30,496 bases of DNA from Lachnospiraceae bacterium UBA7202 (GCA_002490705.1 DKUO01000047.1:1-30496), one strand, 5' to 3'. Counted from the first letter of the stretch, positions 9,474 to 16,662 are shown. The notes: generated by a model from the sequence alone, not told the origin. Translations and numbers: made by a program.

Positions 9474-9506
9474 GTAGTAAACGACATTTCCAATGTCGTT
9501 TACTAC
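9474..9506 (-). other. Perfect 15-bp intercistronic hairpin between spoIIE-like gene and tilS
   Basis: GTAGTAAACGACATT is followed, after a 3-nt loop, by its exact reverse complement. It begins 2 nt after the spoIIE-like stop codon and has no T tract on the minus strand, so it is not a standard terminator. It could be an RNase III site or a mRNA-stabilising element that separates expression of the two genes. Confidence 0.7.
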
Positions 9507-9508
9507 AG

Positions 9509-10747
9509 TTATAACACACTTTGATCCCATATTCCCGTTACAAGCACTGTCATATCATCCCGTATCCGCCCTCTGCTCTGCCCGATCGCATAGGCGAGAA
9601 TCTGGTTTGCAATCTCATTCGGATTGTTATATTCCATCCTGCCGATTACTTCCGGAAACGCCTCTTCCCCGATCCCCTCAGAGAGCGCATCAAGCACCCC
9701 GTCCGAGAGCATAATTACATAATCCCCGCTCTGCAGCGTCCTTGTATGTATCTCCGGCGTCATCTGCCAGAAAACGCCCAACGGCAGATTCCTCGCCGAA
9801 AGCCTGTCCACCAGCCGTCCTCTCTTAATGTAAGTGCAGGCGGCTCCCACCTTCAAAAATTCGCAGTTGCCGGTATAAAGATCGATATCGCAGACGTCCA
9901 GAGTCGACATGGTTTCCTCCTGCCCGGCCGCCGCCATTGCACCGTTCACCATCTGTACCGCCGGCTCCTTGGCAAAACCCGCCTCCAAAAAACGCTCCAT
10001 CATCTCGATCACCCGGCCCGACTCCCGGCATGCCTCCTCCCCGGAGCCCACGCCGTCGGAGAGAAGTACCAACAGCCTTCCCGTATCCGCTTCATAAAAC
10101 GAATAGCTGTCCCCGGAGACTTTCTCCGTCTCCTTCACCGCCTTGGCAAACCCTGTCAGAAGATGATAGGGCGGTTCTTCCAGAAAATAGTATGTATTGT
10201 ACTCTGCCGCAAGGTAAGCCGGCGTATTTTTTGCCACACATAACCTTCTGTTCAAAGCCACCGATATATAATCCGCCAAATCCTCCGTAGAGATGTATTC
10301 CGTCTCCCCAAAACGTCCGTGTTTTCCACCTGTCTGGCGCATAACAAGGCTGATCTCCCAATGCCCGTCCTCATGCTCCATCTCAAGGAACTCCTTCAGC
10401 AGAATACCGGACTCCTTTAGCAGCGCCGCCATCTGTCTGTGCCGCCTCTCCCCCATAGGCCGATAACGGCAGGTCTCCTTTGCCACTGTTGCCATGATAT
10501 GAGCCATCTCCTTGAGATGCTCCGCCAGAAGTCCCTGACTTTCCTGCAAATGTCTCCTATAAAGATACGCCTGCCTGTCCGCCGGCTCTTCCCCGGCAGG
10601 CTTGTCCTCCTCCTGCCGTGCTTGTCCATCCTCAAAGAGATCCGCTAAATCCCGGAAAGACTCTGCATAATTCAAAAGCCTCTGTCTGCCATACTCCGGT
10701 ATAATCTCTATTTCTTCGCTTTCCTTCCGCTCTGCCTGTCTTCTCAT
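9509..10747 (-). CDS. spoIIE: SpoIIE-like PP2C phosphatase lacking the membrane domain
   Basis: SpoIIE dephosphorylates SpoIIAA and so activates sigma-F in the forespore. This 412-aa protein sits at the conserved spoIIE position (divIC-spoIIE-tilS). It holds only the central helical region (the start contains YGRQRLLNYAESFRDLADLF) and the PP2C domain. Phosphatase motifs are intact: SGDSYS, LSDGVGSG (metal Asp at 231), LSDGVLDA (Asp349) and RDDMTV (397-401). Bacillus SpoIIE is about 830 aa with ten N-terminal membrane helices; none are present here, and only 129 bp separate this start from divIC. The ATG at 10747 has GGAGG 9 nt upstream; a GTG just before it has 6-nt spacing. An in-frame start at 10846 would add a poorly coding extension. 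Confidence 0.85.
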   Translation of the reverse strand: MRRQAERKESEEIEIIPEYGRQRLLNYAESFRDLADLFEDGQARQEEDKPAGEEPADRQAYLYRRHLQESQGLLAEHLKEMAHIMATVAKETCRYRPMGERRHRQMAALLKESGILLKEFLEMEHEDGHWEISLVMRQTGGKHGRFGETEYISTEDLADYISVALNRRLCVAKNTPAYLAAEYNTYYFLEEPPYHLLTGFAKAVKETEKVSGDSYSFYEADTGRLLVLLSDGVGSGEEACRESGRVIEMMERFLEAGFAKEPAVQMVNGAMAAAGQEETMSTLDVCDIDLYTGNCEFLKVGAACTYIKRGRLVDRLSARNLPLGVFWQMTPEIHTRTLQSGDYVIMLSDGVLDALSEGIGEEAFPEVIGRMEYNNPNEIANQILAYAIGQSRGRIRDDMTVLVTGIWDQSVL

Positions 10748-10805
10748 CACATACCGCCTCCATATCTCAATGCCGTCTGTACATATATATGAAGGAGTTA
10801 TGTAA

Positions 10806-10811
10806 ATTATA
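10806..10811 (-). promoter_or_regulatory. Perfect -10 box (TATAAT) upstream of the spoIIE-like gene
   Basis: TATAAT lies about 60 nt before the start codon. No good -35 is visible at 16-18 nt, which would fit an activator-dependent promoter such as the Spo0A-driven spoIIE promoter of Bacillus. I could not identify a Spo0A box. Confidence 0.4.
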
Positions 10812-10846
10812 CCGTTTGTTTTTCTTTTGCACCTGATACATAACAA

Positions 10847-10878
10847 AAGCAGATCTCAGCCTTAACTAAAATCTGCTT
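10847..10878 (-). terminator. Weak terminator-like hairpin at the end of the divIC-like gene
   Basis: An 8-bp stem AAGCAGAT/ATCTGCTT with a 16-nt loop overlaps the divIC stop codon and is followed by TTGTT on the minus strand. The T tract is short, so termination is probably partial. Confidence 0.4.
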
Positions 10879-11182
10879 ATTTTTCATCTTTGAAAATAAT
10901 TTCGCCCTCATATACCAGGCCCAGCTTCTCCTTCGCGACTTCCTCCACGAATTTCTTGGTCTGCGTATACTTGCCGTACTCCTCTATCTCAGCGGCCCTT
11001 GCTTCCTCCGCCTCGATCTCTTCTAATAGCGCCGTTTCCCTATCCATATAAAACTGACGCTTCTCCCGCAGCTCCACACTCTTAAAGGTAACCACGAGCA
11101 TCATCATTAATACAACGGTGGTAACTAAAAGCATGGCCAGCCTGTTCTGACGTCTTTTACGATATGCAGCTTTTCTTGCCAT
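10877..11182 (-). CDS. divIC: Septum formation initiator (DivIC/FtsL family)
   Basis: DivIC is a small bitopic division protein that pairs with FtsL in the septal complex. The protein (101 aa from the ATG) has a basic cytoplasmic N-terminus, one membrane segment (LAMLLVTTVVLMMMLVVTF, about residues 15-33), a coiled-coil stretch and a C-terminal KEKLGLVYEGEIIF typical of the family. Position after yabQ and before spoIIE matches Bacillus, except that no yabR is seen. Start is uncertain: a GTG at 11206 adds eight residues but has no ribosome site; the ATG at 11182 has GGAGAGG about 15 nt upstream. Confidence 0.85.
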   Translation of the reverse strand: MARKAAYRKRRQNRLAMLLVTTVVLMMMLVVTFKSVELREKRQFYMDRETALLEEIEAEEARAAEIEEYGKYTQTKKFVEEVAKEKLGLVYEGEIIFKDEK

Positions 11183-11210
11183 GCCCCGAACGTTTCCCCT
11201 CTCCACGCTG

Positions 11211-11699
11211 TTAACGTTTACATAAAACCATTCTAACGGTTTTTATGAAAACCGTCAACCGTTTTTTAATAAAATTTTTACACTTTTTCAATTTCCTTCC
11301 CGTGAACAGAACAAACGTTTTCTCCGCATAAACAAGGCATTTTATGGGTTTTAGCACAATTTGTAGTACACGAAAAACAAACCACATGATCTTGTGTAAA
11401 CACGTTGACATAATATCCACGAACGCATCTCTGACAACCATTTTATAAAAAAACATACCAATGGCAGCTCCCAGCACGGCAAACCATCGCAGCGTCCCGT
11501 CATTCTCCCTGTAAAGCATATAGAACACGCCGATTCCGCAGGCAAACCAAAAAAGCAGGTCCTCCAAAGACACCAGCGCCGTCCCGTGCTTAAAAAGCCT
11601 GCGAAGCACGCGAAGCCAATCATATACAAAGGTAATGACCACCCCCATCAGGACCGAGTGTGTAAAAAAAGTAAGCTCCTGCACGATCTCCCGGCTCAT
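11211..11699 (-). CDS. yabQ: Spore cortex biosynthesis protein YabQ
   Basis: YabQ is a membrane protein needed for spore cortex formation and sits in the outer forespore membrane in Bacillus. The 162-aa protein has several hydrophobic segments: residues 10-25, 47-62 and 72-86, with a fourth near 104-118. A strongly basic C-terminal tail follows. It overlaps no neighbour, 22 bp after yabP and 28 bp before the ATG of the divIC-like gene. It should be transcribed with yabP from the sigma-E-type promoter at 12062-12091. Confidence 0.88.
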   Translation of the reverse strand: MSREIVQELTFFTHSVLMGVVITFVYDWLRVLRRLFKHGTALVSLEDLLFWFACGIGVFYMLYRENDGTLRWFAVLGAAIGMFFYKMVVRDAFVDIMSTCLHKIMWFVFRVLQIVLKPIKCLVYAEKTFVLFTGRKLKKCKNFIKKRLTVFIKTVRMVLCKR

Positions 11700-11721
11700 A
11701 TCTTACCCATCTCCTGCGTTG

Positions 11722-12012
11722 TCACTTAAACAATCTCGCCAATAGGGATTCACCCTTTGCTCCGTATCCCGCCGTCTCCGAGTAAGTAAAGCTGTCAATC
11801 CGCCCGTCAATGTCCACCTCCCCTTTATCCAGAGAAAGTCTGCTGACATGCAGCTCGCCGCCCCGTATCATTAACATGCCCTGTTCCGTTTCCAATAAAA
11901 TCTCATTTACATCGAAGGAAAGCACATCGTTTACGCCAGTCAGGGCACATATCCTTCTTCCCGTAAGCATGAGCTTGTGCGGTTTCTTACCGTTGCTATT
12001 CAGATCTTCCAT
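11722..12012 (-). CDS. yabP: Sporulation protein YabP
   Basis: YabP is a small sporulation protein made in the mother cell; with YabQ it forms a two-gene operon in Bacillus. From the ATG at 12012 the protein is 96 aa, close to the family's usual 100. Family features seen: LMLTGRRICALTGVNDVLSF and a C-terminal LARLFK. A longer in-frame start at 12105 exists, but the ATG at 12012 has AGGAGG 7 nt upstream, and the extension would cover the sigma-E promoter. The gap to rqcP upstream is 89 bp and carries that promoter. Confidence 0.9.
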   Translation of the reverse strand: MEDLNSNGKKPHKLMLTGRRICALTGVNDVLSFDVNEILLETEQGMLMIRGGELHVSRLSLDKGEVDIDGRIDSFTYSETAGYGAKGESLLARLFK

Positions 12013-12061
12013 ACACGCCCTCCTCAGCGAAGCCTCTCCATACCATATACGGTATTGATTT

Positions 12062-12091
12062 AATGTATGTCTGATCCTCACAAAATATGCC
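12062..12091 (-). promoter_or_regulatory. Sigma-E-type promoter for yabP-yabQ
   Basis: On the minus strand: -35 GGCATATT, 14-nt spacer, -10 CATACATT. This fits the Bacillus sigma-E consensus (KMATATT, 14-15 nt, CATACAMT) at essentially every position. yabP-yabQ is a known sigma-E operon in Bacillus, so site and gene agree. Confidence 0.8.
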
Positions 12092-12101
12092 TGCCCGATT
12101 T

Positions 12102-12344
12102 TCAAGTAAGATAGCGGAACAGTTCCTTTGCCTCCTCTTTGCGCACAGTCTCCTGTACGTCTAAGACCTCCACCTTCACTTCTTTATTGCCGAATTGGAT
12201 CGTAATGATATCCCCGGCCTTCACGTTCGCGGAAGCCTTTGCCGGCCTGTCATTGATCAACACCCTGCCTGCATCGCAGGCCTCGTTTGCTACCGTGCGG
12301 CGTTTGATCAGTCTCGATACCTTTAAATATTTGTCCAGTCTCAT
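12102..12344 (-). CDS. rqcP: S4-domain RNA-binding protein RqcP (YabO)
   Basis: RqcP (YabO) binds stalled 50S subunits and helps RqcH add alanine tails during ribosome quality control. The 80-aa protein is a single S4 domain: MRLDKYLKVSRLIKRRTVAN, then GRVLINDRPAKAS and AGDIITIQFG. The ATG at 12344 has GGAGG 7 nt upstream; an earlier in-frame start at 12392 would lie inside the hup terminator. It sits between hup and yabP, the conserved order, and may rely on read-through from hup since no separate promoter is clear. Confidence 0.92.
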   Translation of the reverse strand: MRLDKYLKVSRLIKRRTVANEACDAGRVLINDRPAKASANVKAGDIITIQFGNKEVKVEVLDVQETVRKEEAKELFRYLT

Positions 12345-12362
12345 TTTATGCCTCCTATACCG

Positions 12363-12400
12363 AAAAATAGAGAAGGCCTGCATGCAGTGCATACAGGCCT
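12363..12400 (-). terminator. Intrinsic terminator after hup
   Basis: A 12-bp stem starting AGGCCTG with a 3-nt loop (one G-U pair) followed by TCTCTATTTTT on the minus strand, 23 nt past the hup stop codon. rqcP starts 18 bp beyond it, so partial read-through would feed rqcP. Confidence 0.8.
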
Positions 12401-12423
12401 CGTCAGTCGTCTTGAAAATTCAA

Positions 12424-12699
12424 TTATGCGTTGAGCATGTCCTTTAAAGCCTTACCAGCCTTAAACTTAGGAGCCTTGGAAGCTGCGATCTTCATAACAG
12501 CGCCGCTCTGAGGATTTCTGCCCTCTCTTGCTGCTCTCTTGGAAACCTCGAAAGTACCAAAACCAACTAACTGAACCTTGCCATCCTTCTTCAGCTCATC
12601 GGCAACCACATCAGTGAATGCCTTTAAAGCCTTCTCTGCATCTTTCTTAGATAAGCCTGCCTGATCAGCCATTGCTGCAACTAACTCTGTTTTGTTCAT
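12424..12699 (-). CDS. hup: HU family DNA-binding protein
   Basis: HU is the abundant nucleoid protein that bends DNA as a dimer. From the ATG at 12699 it is 91 aa, the standard length, with MNKTELVAAMADQAGLSKKD, the GFGTFEVSKRAAREGRNP arm region and KFKAGKALKD near the end. The ATG has GAGGAGG about 8 nt upstream. A longer in-frame start at 12798 would begin inside the promoter's -35 box, so it is rejected. The codon use looks highly biased, as expected for a highly expressed gene. Confidence 0.95.
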   Translation of the reverse strand: MNKTELVAAMADQAGLSKKDAEKALKAFTDVVADELKKDGKVQLVGFGTFEVSKRAAREGRNPQSGAVMKIAASKAPKFKAGKALKDMLNA

Positions 12700-12769
12700 T
12701 TTTGAACTCCTCCTCTTAAATGAGTCTTCATAATATTTTTTGGTTTCTTTCTGAAACCGTCTATACATA

Positions 12770-12798
12770 TTTATATCCGCTTTTTCGTAGCTTGTCAA
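12770..12798 (-). promoter_or_regulatory. Strong sigma-A promoter of hup
   Basis: Consensus -35 TTGACA, 17-nt spacer, -10 TATAAA on the minus strand. The start is expected near 12763, giving a leader of about 64 nt. Confidence 0.8.
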
Positions 12799-12800
12799 GG

Positions 12801-12827
12801 AAAAAATGCCATTTTTACGGCATTTTT
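12801..12827 (-). terminator. Intrinsic terminator after mazG
   Basis: On the minus strand AAAAATGCC, an 8-nt loop, then GGCATTTTTT. It ends 2 bp before the -35 box of hup and so insulates the two genes. Confidence 0.75.
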
Positions 12828-12897
12828 CGGGTTTTTCTATATTTCCTTCGTTATGTAAATTGGTTCTAATAAAAAATCTGCCCTATTGTCAGAAAAC

Positions 12898-13602
12898 TTA
12901 TTCATATTTCTCAATTAAATCGTCTATTTTATCCGACAAAATCTGCTCCTGCGGAATTTTTGCAATCCTCGCCACATCACTGATATGCAAAAGCAAATCC
13001 GCGAGAACCGCCTCCAGTTTCTCATTTTTCTCTCCCGGCTCACAGTCCCGCAAACTCTCCGCCAGCTTACAGATCGCATCCACGTCCTGCTCGTAGCTGT
13101 TTCCCCTCTCATAGCACTTGTCTATCTTTTTCAGAACCTTGGCGGCCCGGGTCAGCGCCGGAAGCTCCTGCGGAATCTCTCTCAAAGGCGATCCGACCCA
13201 ATCCTTGTCCTTCTTTTCCTCCTTTTTAATCTCTTCCCAATTCACAAGCACTTCGTCGGGGGTATCGGCATTGCCCGTGCCGAAAACATGAGGATGCCGC
13301 CGCACCATCTTTCGGCTGACCTCGTTTACCACATCCTCCATCGTAAAAATCCCCTCTTCCGAAGCGATCTGCGCGTGCATAACCACCTGTAAAAGAACAT
13401 CGCCCAGCTCTTCGATCATATTTTCGGGATTGCCCGTCTTGTCAAAAATACGAATAGAGGCAAGCAGCTCCGCCGCCTCCTCCATCATACATGGCTTTAA
13501 ACTTTCATGGGTCTGTACCTTATCCCATGGACAGCCGTTCTCGCTGCGCAGGGTAGCTATGATTTCGAGTAAGTCCTCGTAGGTGTATTTTCTGTCTGTC
13601 AT
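12898..13602 (-). CDS. mazG: MazG-family nucleoside triphosphate pyrophosphohydrolase
   Basis: MazG hydrolyses NTPs or dNTPs to monophosphates and pyrophosphate, acting in nucleotide-pool cleaning. The 234-aa protein has the first-domain metal motif EEAAE (41-45) followed by EELGD (64-68), and the start signature GCPWDKVQTHESLKP. In Bacillus the same locus encodes YabN, a fusion of a tetrapyrrole methylase-like domain with MazG; here only the MazG part is present. The ATG has AAGGAG 6 nt upstream. It is the last core gene before the AT-rich accessory patch. Confidence 0.92.
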   Translation of the reverse strand: MTDRKYTYEDLLEIIATLRSENGCPWDKVQTHESLKPCMMEEAAELLASIRIFDKTGNPENMIEELGDVLLQVVMHAQIASEEGIFTMEDVVNEVSRKMVRRHPHVFGTGNADTPDEVLVNWEEIKKEEKKDKDWVGSPLREIPQELPALTRAAKVLKKIDKCYERGNSYEQDVDAICKLAESLRDCEPGEKNEKLEAVLADLLLHISDVARIAKIPQEQILSDKIDDLIEKYE

Positions 13603-13742
13603 TTCGGCTCCTTATCTTGTCTTTTTGTAATTACCTTACACTGTCAAAGCGAAAAAGGCAATAAAATTCTCGATTGGCATTCTTATTATAGGTAAGATTG
13701 CTGATACTTTTTAAATACGGTGCATATTTTATTTATATTTGA

Positions 13743-13748
13743 TATAAT
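13743..13748 (+). promoter_or_regulatory. -10 box (TATAAT) of the ImmA/IrrE-DUF4411 operon
   Basis: Perfect TATAAT about 36 nt before the preferred start codon in a very AT-rich leader. The -35 region is poor (GTGCAT at 17 nt), which would suit a regulated or autorepressed promoter. Confidence 0.4.
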
Positions 13749-13783
13749 AAATCTTAAGAAATTTGATGAAGAGAGGTCAAGCT

Positions 13784-14938
13784 ATGCCAACAGTGAATGT
13801 AAAGCCTGAAATAATTAACTGGGCTCTAAAGCAGACACAGGAAGAAAAACTTGGCAACAAATTAATGAGTAATATTGCCAAGTGGCTTGATGGGTCTAAA
13901 ATACCGACCTTCAATCAGATAGAAGAATTTAGTAAAAAAACTAATATTCCCTTAGGATATTTTTTTCTACAATCTCCGCCTGTAGAACAAATTGACTTAT
14001 TGGAGTATCGCACGATTGATAGTATAGAATTATCCAATCCAAGCCGTAATTTAATTGATACCATTCAAGAAATGGAAAATATTCAAGATTGGATGAGAAC
14101 TTACAGGCAGGATTTGGGATTTGATAAACTATCCTTTGTCGGCTGTATGCAGGAAATTGAAGATATCAACCTTATTGCCGGAAAAATACGTGAGAATTTA
14201 GGGCTGAATAATACTTGGTTTGAAAAAAATGATGACGCCAGAAAAGCCTTTAATTTTATTAGAAAGCAATTAGAGGAATGCGGCGTTGTTGTAATAATGA
14301 ACGGTATTGTTGGTAAAAATACACATCGTACACTAGATGCGGATGAGTTTAGGGCATTTGCAATGATCGACGATTGGGCTCCTCTTATATTTATTAACGC
14401 GGCAGATTCCAACAATGCCAGATTATTTTCTATCTTGCATGAGATAGTTCACATTTGGTTAGGCAAAAATGATTTATTTAATGACAGACAGAGCCGTTTA
14501 ACCAATATAAGTGACACAGAAAGGATTTGCAATGCTGTAGCCGGAGAATTATTAGTTCCCCAACATATATTCTTAAACAAATGGGAGCAATATCATATAA
14601 ATGTCTTTGAAAAAATTACAGAATTAGCAACATATTTTCGATGTGGGGAAATAGTTGTTGCAAGAAAGGCTCTCGATTGCAAAAAAATCGAGCAAAACGT
14701 TTACAATCAGGTGGTACAAACTTCCATTGAAAACTACAAACAGATACAGAAAACGAAACAAGTTCACGGTGGCAATTATTATACTACAATGGGTTCCCGT
14801 TTAGACGGATGTCTGATAAGGGCATTATGCGAAAGCATTCATATGGGAAGAACTACTTATACAGAAGCATATCGTTTAACTAATACCAGTCGTAAAACTT
14901 TTTCTGAAGTAGCACAGCGTTTTGGAGGTATAGATTAA
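13784..14938 (+). CDS. XRE-like/ImmA-IrrE family metallopeptidase (putative antitoxin-regulator)
   Basis: ImmA/IrrE (COG2856) proteins pair a helix-turn-helix-like region with a zinc metallopeptidase and often control phage, mobile-element or toxin genes. From the ATG at 13784 (GAGAGG 7 nt upstream) the protein is 384 aa. Residues about 20-65 resemble a degenerate XRE region (KWLDGSKIPTFNQIEEFS, then IPLGYFFL). The zinc site HEIVH is at 219-223 (in LHEIVHIWLG). The gene is AT-rich, on the opposite strand from its neighbours, and its stop TAA overlaps the next start (TAATG). The pairing with DUF4411 is a recurrent arrangement that others have proposed as a toxin-antitoxin-like module; activity here is inferred. 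Confidence 0.85.
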   Translation: MPTVNVKPEIINWALKQTQEEKLGNKLMSNIAKWLDGSKIPTFNQIEEFSKKTNIPLGYFFLQSPPVEQIDLLEYRTIDSIELSNPSRNLIDTIQEMENIQDWMRTYRQDLGFDKLSFVGCMQEIEDINLIAGKIRENLGLNNTWFEKNDDARKAFNFIRKQLEECGVVVIMNGIVGKNTHRTLDADEFRAFAMIDDWAPLIFINAADSNNARLFSILHEIVHIWLGKNDLFNDRQSRLTNISDTERICNAVAGELLVPQHIFLNKWEQYHINVFEKITELATYFRCGEIVVARKALDCKKIEQNVYNQVVQTSIENYKQIQKTKQVHGGNYYTTMGSRLDGCLIRALCESIHMGRTTYTEAYRLTNTSRKTFSEVAQRFGGID

Positions 14939-15447
14939 TGGAAAAATTTCTAATTGATTCTAATTCCTTCATAACGCCTTTTAAGCAATATTATGCTTTT
15001 GATTTGGTTCCTGCCTATTGGACTGAAATCTCAAAACATACAAATTCAGGCAGACTAATACTGCTTGATATGGTAAAAGACGAAATAAACAAAGGCATAG
15101 ACGATTTGTCCGATTGGCTAAACAAACAGACGGGATTCGTAATTTGCAAGCATACCCTTCCCGCAATCATCAATAAATATCAAGATATTTTGCAATACAT
15201 ACAAACATGTGGTTTATATAAAAATCAAGCGTTACAAACATGGGCTGTCGCTGATATTGCAGATCCTTGGCTCATTGCGGCTGCGGCAGTAAATGATTAT
15301 ACAATCATTACGTCAGAAGTACCGTCGGGCGGATTAAGCCCTAAAAGTCCAAATAAATATGCCAAAATTCCTGATGTGGCAAAGGCATTTGGAGTGAAAA
15401 CCGAGAATATATATTATATGATGCGGCAATTAAGCATCCAAATTTAA
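14938..15447 (+). CDS. DUF4411 family (PIN-like nuclease) protein, putative toxin
   Basis: The 169-aa protein has the DUF4411 start signature FLIDSNSFITPFKQYYAFDL, with the first PIN acidic residue at Asp7. A second conserved block DPWLIAAAAV and a later YTIITSE resemble the metal-binding strands of PIN ribonucleases. It is translationally coupled to the ImmA/IrrE gene by a 1-nt TAATG overlap. The likely role is an RNase partner of the upstream regulator; no activity has been shown from this sequence. Coding is AT-rich like its partner, which suggests joint transfer. Confidence 0.85.
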   Translation: MEKFLIDSNSFITPFKQYYAFDLVPAYWTEISKHTNSGRLILLDMVKDEINKGIDDLSDWLNKQTGFVICKHTLPAIINKYQDILQYIQTCGLYKNQALQTWAVADIADPWLIAAAAVNDYTIITSEVPSGGLSPKSPNKYAKIPDVAKAFGVKTENIYYMMRQLSIQI

Positions 15448-15471
15448 GCAGATCAATATACCTCATATAAA

Positions 15472-15512
15472 TCAGCCCTTAGAATAAGGCAAAAGCCATA
15501 CTTAAGGGCTGA
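15472..15512 (+). terminator. Stem-loop after the DUF4411 gene (possible terminator)
   Basis: TCAGCCCTTA pairs with TTAAGGGCTGA, with a smaller GGC-AAAA-GCC helix inside. It lies 24 nt past the stop. There is no clean T tract (TTTT only at 15525-15528), so the terminator call is tentative. Confidence 0.4.
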
Positions 15513-15527
15513 AAATACCTATAATTT

Positions 15528-15662
15528 TCAAAAATACTCGGCATGTTCTTCGTTTTTCTTAACTATTTCTGCTTAATCTTTATGCAAATACACATCCATT
15601 TTTACTTCCATTACATCATTTATTATCACCTGTCTATTTTCCGTAGCCAAAATGTTACCACT
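15528..15662 (-). pseudogene. Possible coding remnant downstream of the 270-aa gene
   Basis: The minus strand reads SGNILATENRQVIINDVM, continues with EVKMDVYLHKD, then meets an in-frame TAA (15573-15575), and goes on as AEIVKKNEEHAEYF before TGA. The composition looks coding and the frame stays open apart from one stop. I do not recognise the family; it may be a decayed gene end or chance. Confidence 0.25.
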
Positions 15663-15664
15663 AT

Positions 15665-16477
15665 TTATGAATAATGCTCATCCAAAAAATTTATAATAGA
15701 CTGCTCATTTATTCTACCATCAGCATCTATAATACCAAGCCTTTGTAGCTTATACATTCCTTTTATTGTAATATCAGATGTGTCATGTGTGCGCAATAAA
15801 TCCTCAAGTAAATCTCTTGAGGGAAGCGGCAAGTCATCTTTTTCATCTTGGATTCTAACAATTTGATTTCTTAATCTTCTTGCCTCACGCTCTGCCCTAT
15901 ATTTATGGCTTCTCAGCATTTCTATTTCTGCTTCTTTTTCAGCCAACTCTTTTCTATACTTATTTTTCTCTTCTTCATTTAAATTTGCCTTATCCATCAA
16001 ATCATTTATAATACTATCTTTATCATCTTTTTTATCTTTAATTTCCTCGCTAGTTTCATTACTAATTCTATCTAAATGAGATACTTTGTCATTAAGACTA
16101 TTTAGCTTTTCTCCAAATCTTTCTTCTATCTTTCCTAACGTAACTGAAATATCTTTCATAAATTCATATGACGAATTATAAAAGTTTGTACTCGTTTCGT
16201 CTGCCTTAAAGTAAAAAAAGATTGATATAAATATAGAAAAAAAAGCTAATAACGTGGATAAAATGCTATCCAGTGAAAACTCACTTTTCATAATGGAATA
16301 ACATAAAATAGCGATGAACATAACACATCCTATTCCACCAACAACACAAATTGTTATTTTTAATGGATTTGTCTTTTTCTTCTCTTTTTCCAATTCAAGC
16401 ATTTTATTCAAAATTTCTAAATAGTCACTTGTTTCTTTATTTTTTTCTCGATTGTTAAACATCTGAAATATCCTCAT
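15665..16477 (-). CDS. Two-helix membrane protein with long coiled coil, unknown function
   Basis: I do not recognise this 270-aa protein. It has a short charged N-terminus, two membrane helices (about 41-63 and 73-92) joined by a short loop, then a Lys/Glu-rich coiled coil (about 105-215, including KYRKELAEKEAEIEMLRSHK) and a compact C-terminal domain (about 218-270, ending INEQSIINFLDEHYS). Both termini would be cytoplasmic. The start ATG overlaps the stop of the 62-aa gene by 4 nt (ATGA), so it is the third gene of a coupled cassette. The AT-rich coding matches the nearby ImmA/DUF4411 pair. A membrane-acting effector or sensor is a guess only. Confidence 0.75.
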   Translation of the reverse strand: MRIFQMFNNREKNKETSDYLEILNKMLELEKEKKKTNPLKITICVVGGIGCVMFIAILCYSIMKSEFSLDSILSTLLAFFSIFISIFFYFKADETSTNFYNSSYEFMKDISVTLGKIEERFGEKLNSLNDKVSHLDRISNETSEEIKDKKDDKDSIINDLMDKANLNEEEKNKYRKELAEKEAEIEMLRSHKYRAEREARRLRNQIVRIQDEKDDLPLPSRDLLEDLLRTHDTSDITIKGMYKLQRLGIIDADGRINEQSIINFLDEHYS

Positions 16478-16662
16478 ATTATAAGTTCGTTTTTATTATA
16501 TTTTAAATCATTTAGAGTATATGCATCAAACCCATATCTGTTTATAAGCGCATATGTTGTGATTTTTTTTGTTTCATCGTTTCCCATAGAGGCGCATAAC
16601 TTATCATGTTTTTCACCGTTCTTATTGTTTATATATATTTTATAATACCATATTTCTGCCAT
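16474..16662 (-). CDS. Small 62-aa protein of the three-gene cassette, unknown
   Basis: The sequence begins MAEIWYYKIYINNKNGEKHD and looks like a small mixed beta/helix protein; no family is recognised. The ATG at 16662 has GGAG 9 nt upstream. An in-frame TTG 18 nt earlier is less likely. Its first 23 nt overlap the 107-aa gene and its stop overlaps the 270-aa gene start (ATGA). Such tight coupling supports a real gene and fixed stoichiometry. Confidence 0.6.
   Translation of the reverse strand: MAEIWYYKIYINNKNGEKHDKLCASMGNDETKKITTYALINRYGFDAYTLNDLKYNKNELII

Noticed and set aside
10848..10876. Hidden SpoIIE membrane region in another frame
   Set aside because: The whole gap between the divIC-like gene and the spoIIE-like start is only 129 bp, and upstream sequence is occupied by divIC, so there is no room for it.
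12700..12798. Upstream extension of HU to a start at 12798
   Set aside because: It would begin within the -35 box of the hup promoter and adds a non-HU sequence; the standard 91-aa HU starts at 12699.
13603..13700. Clear promoter for mazG
   Set aside because: TTGACA occurs upstream of mazG, but no acceptable -10 box lies 16-18 nt after it, so no promoter is claimed.
13679..13730. Possible CRISPR or att repeats flanking the AT-rich patch
   Set aside because: I compared the edges near 13640 and 17000 and found no direct repeats long enough to support an element boundary, and no CRISPR-type array occurs in the window.
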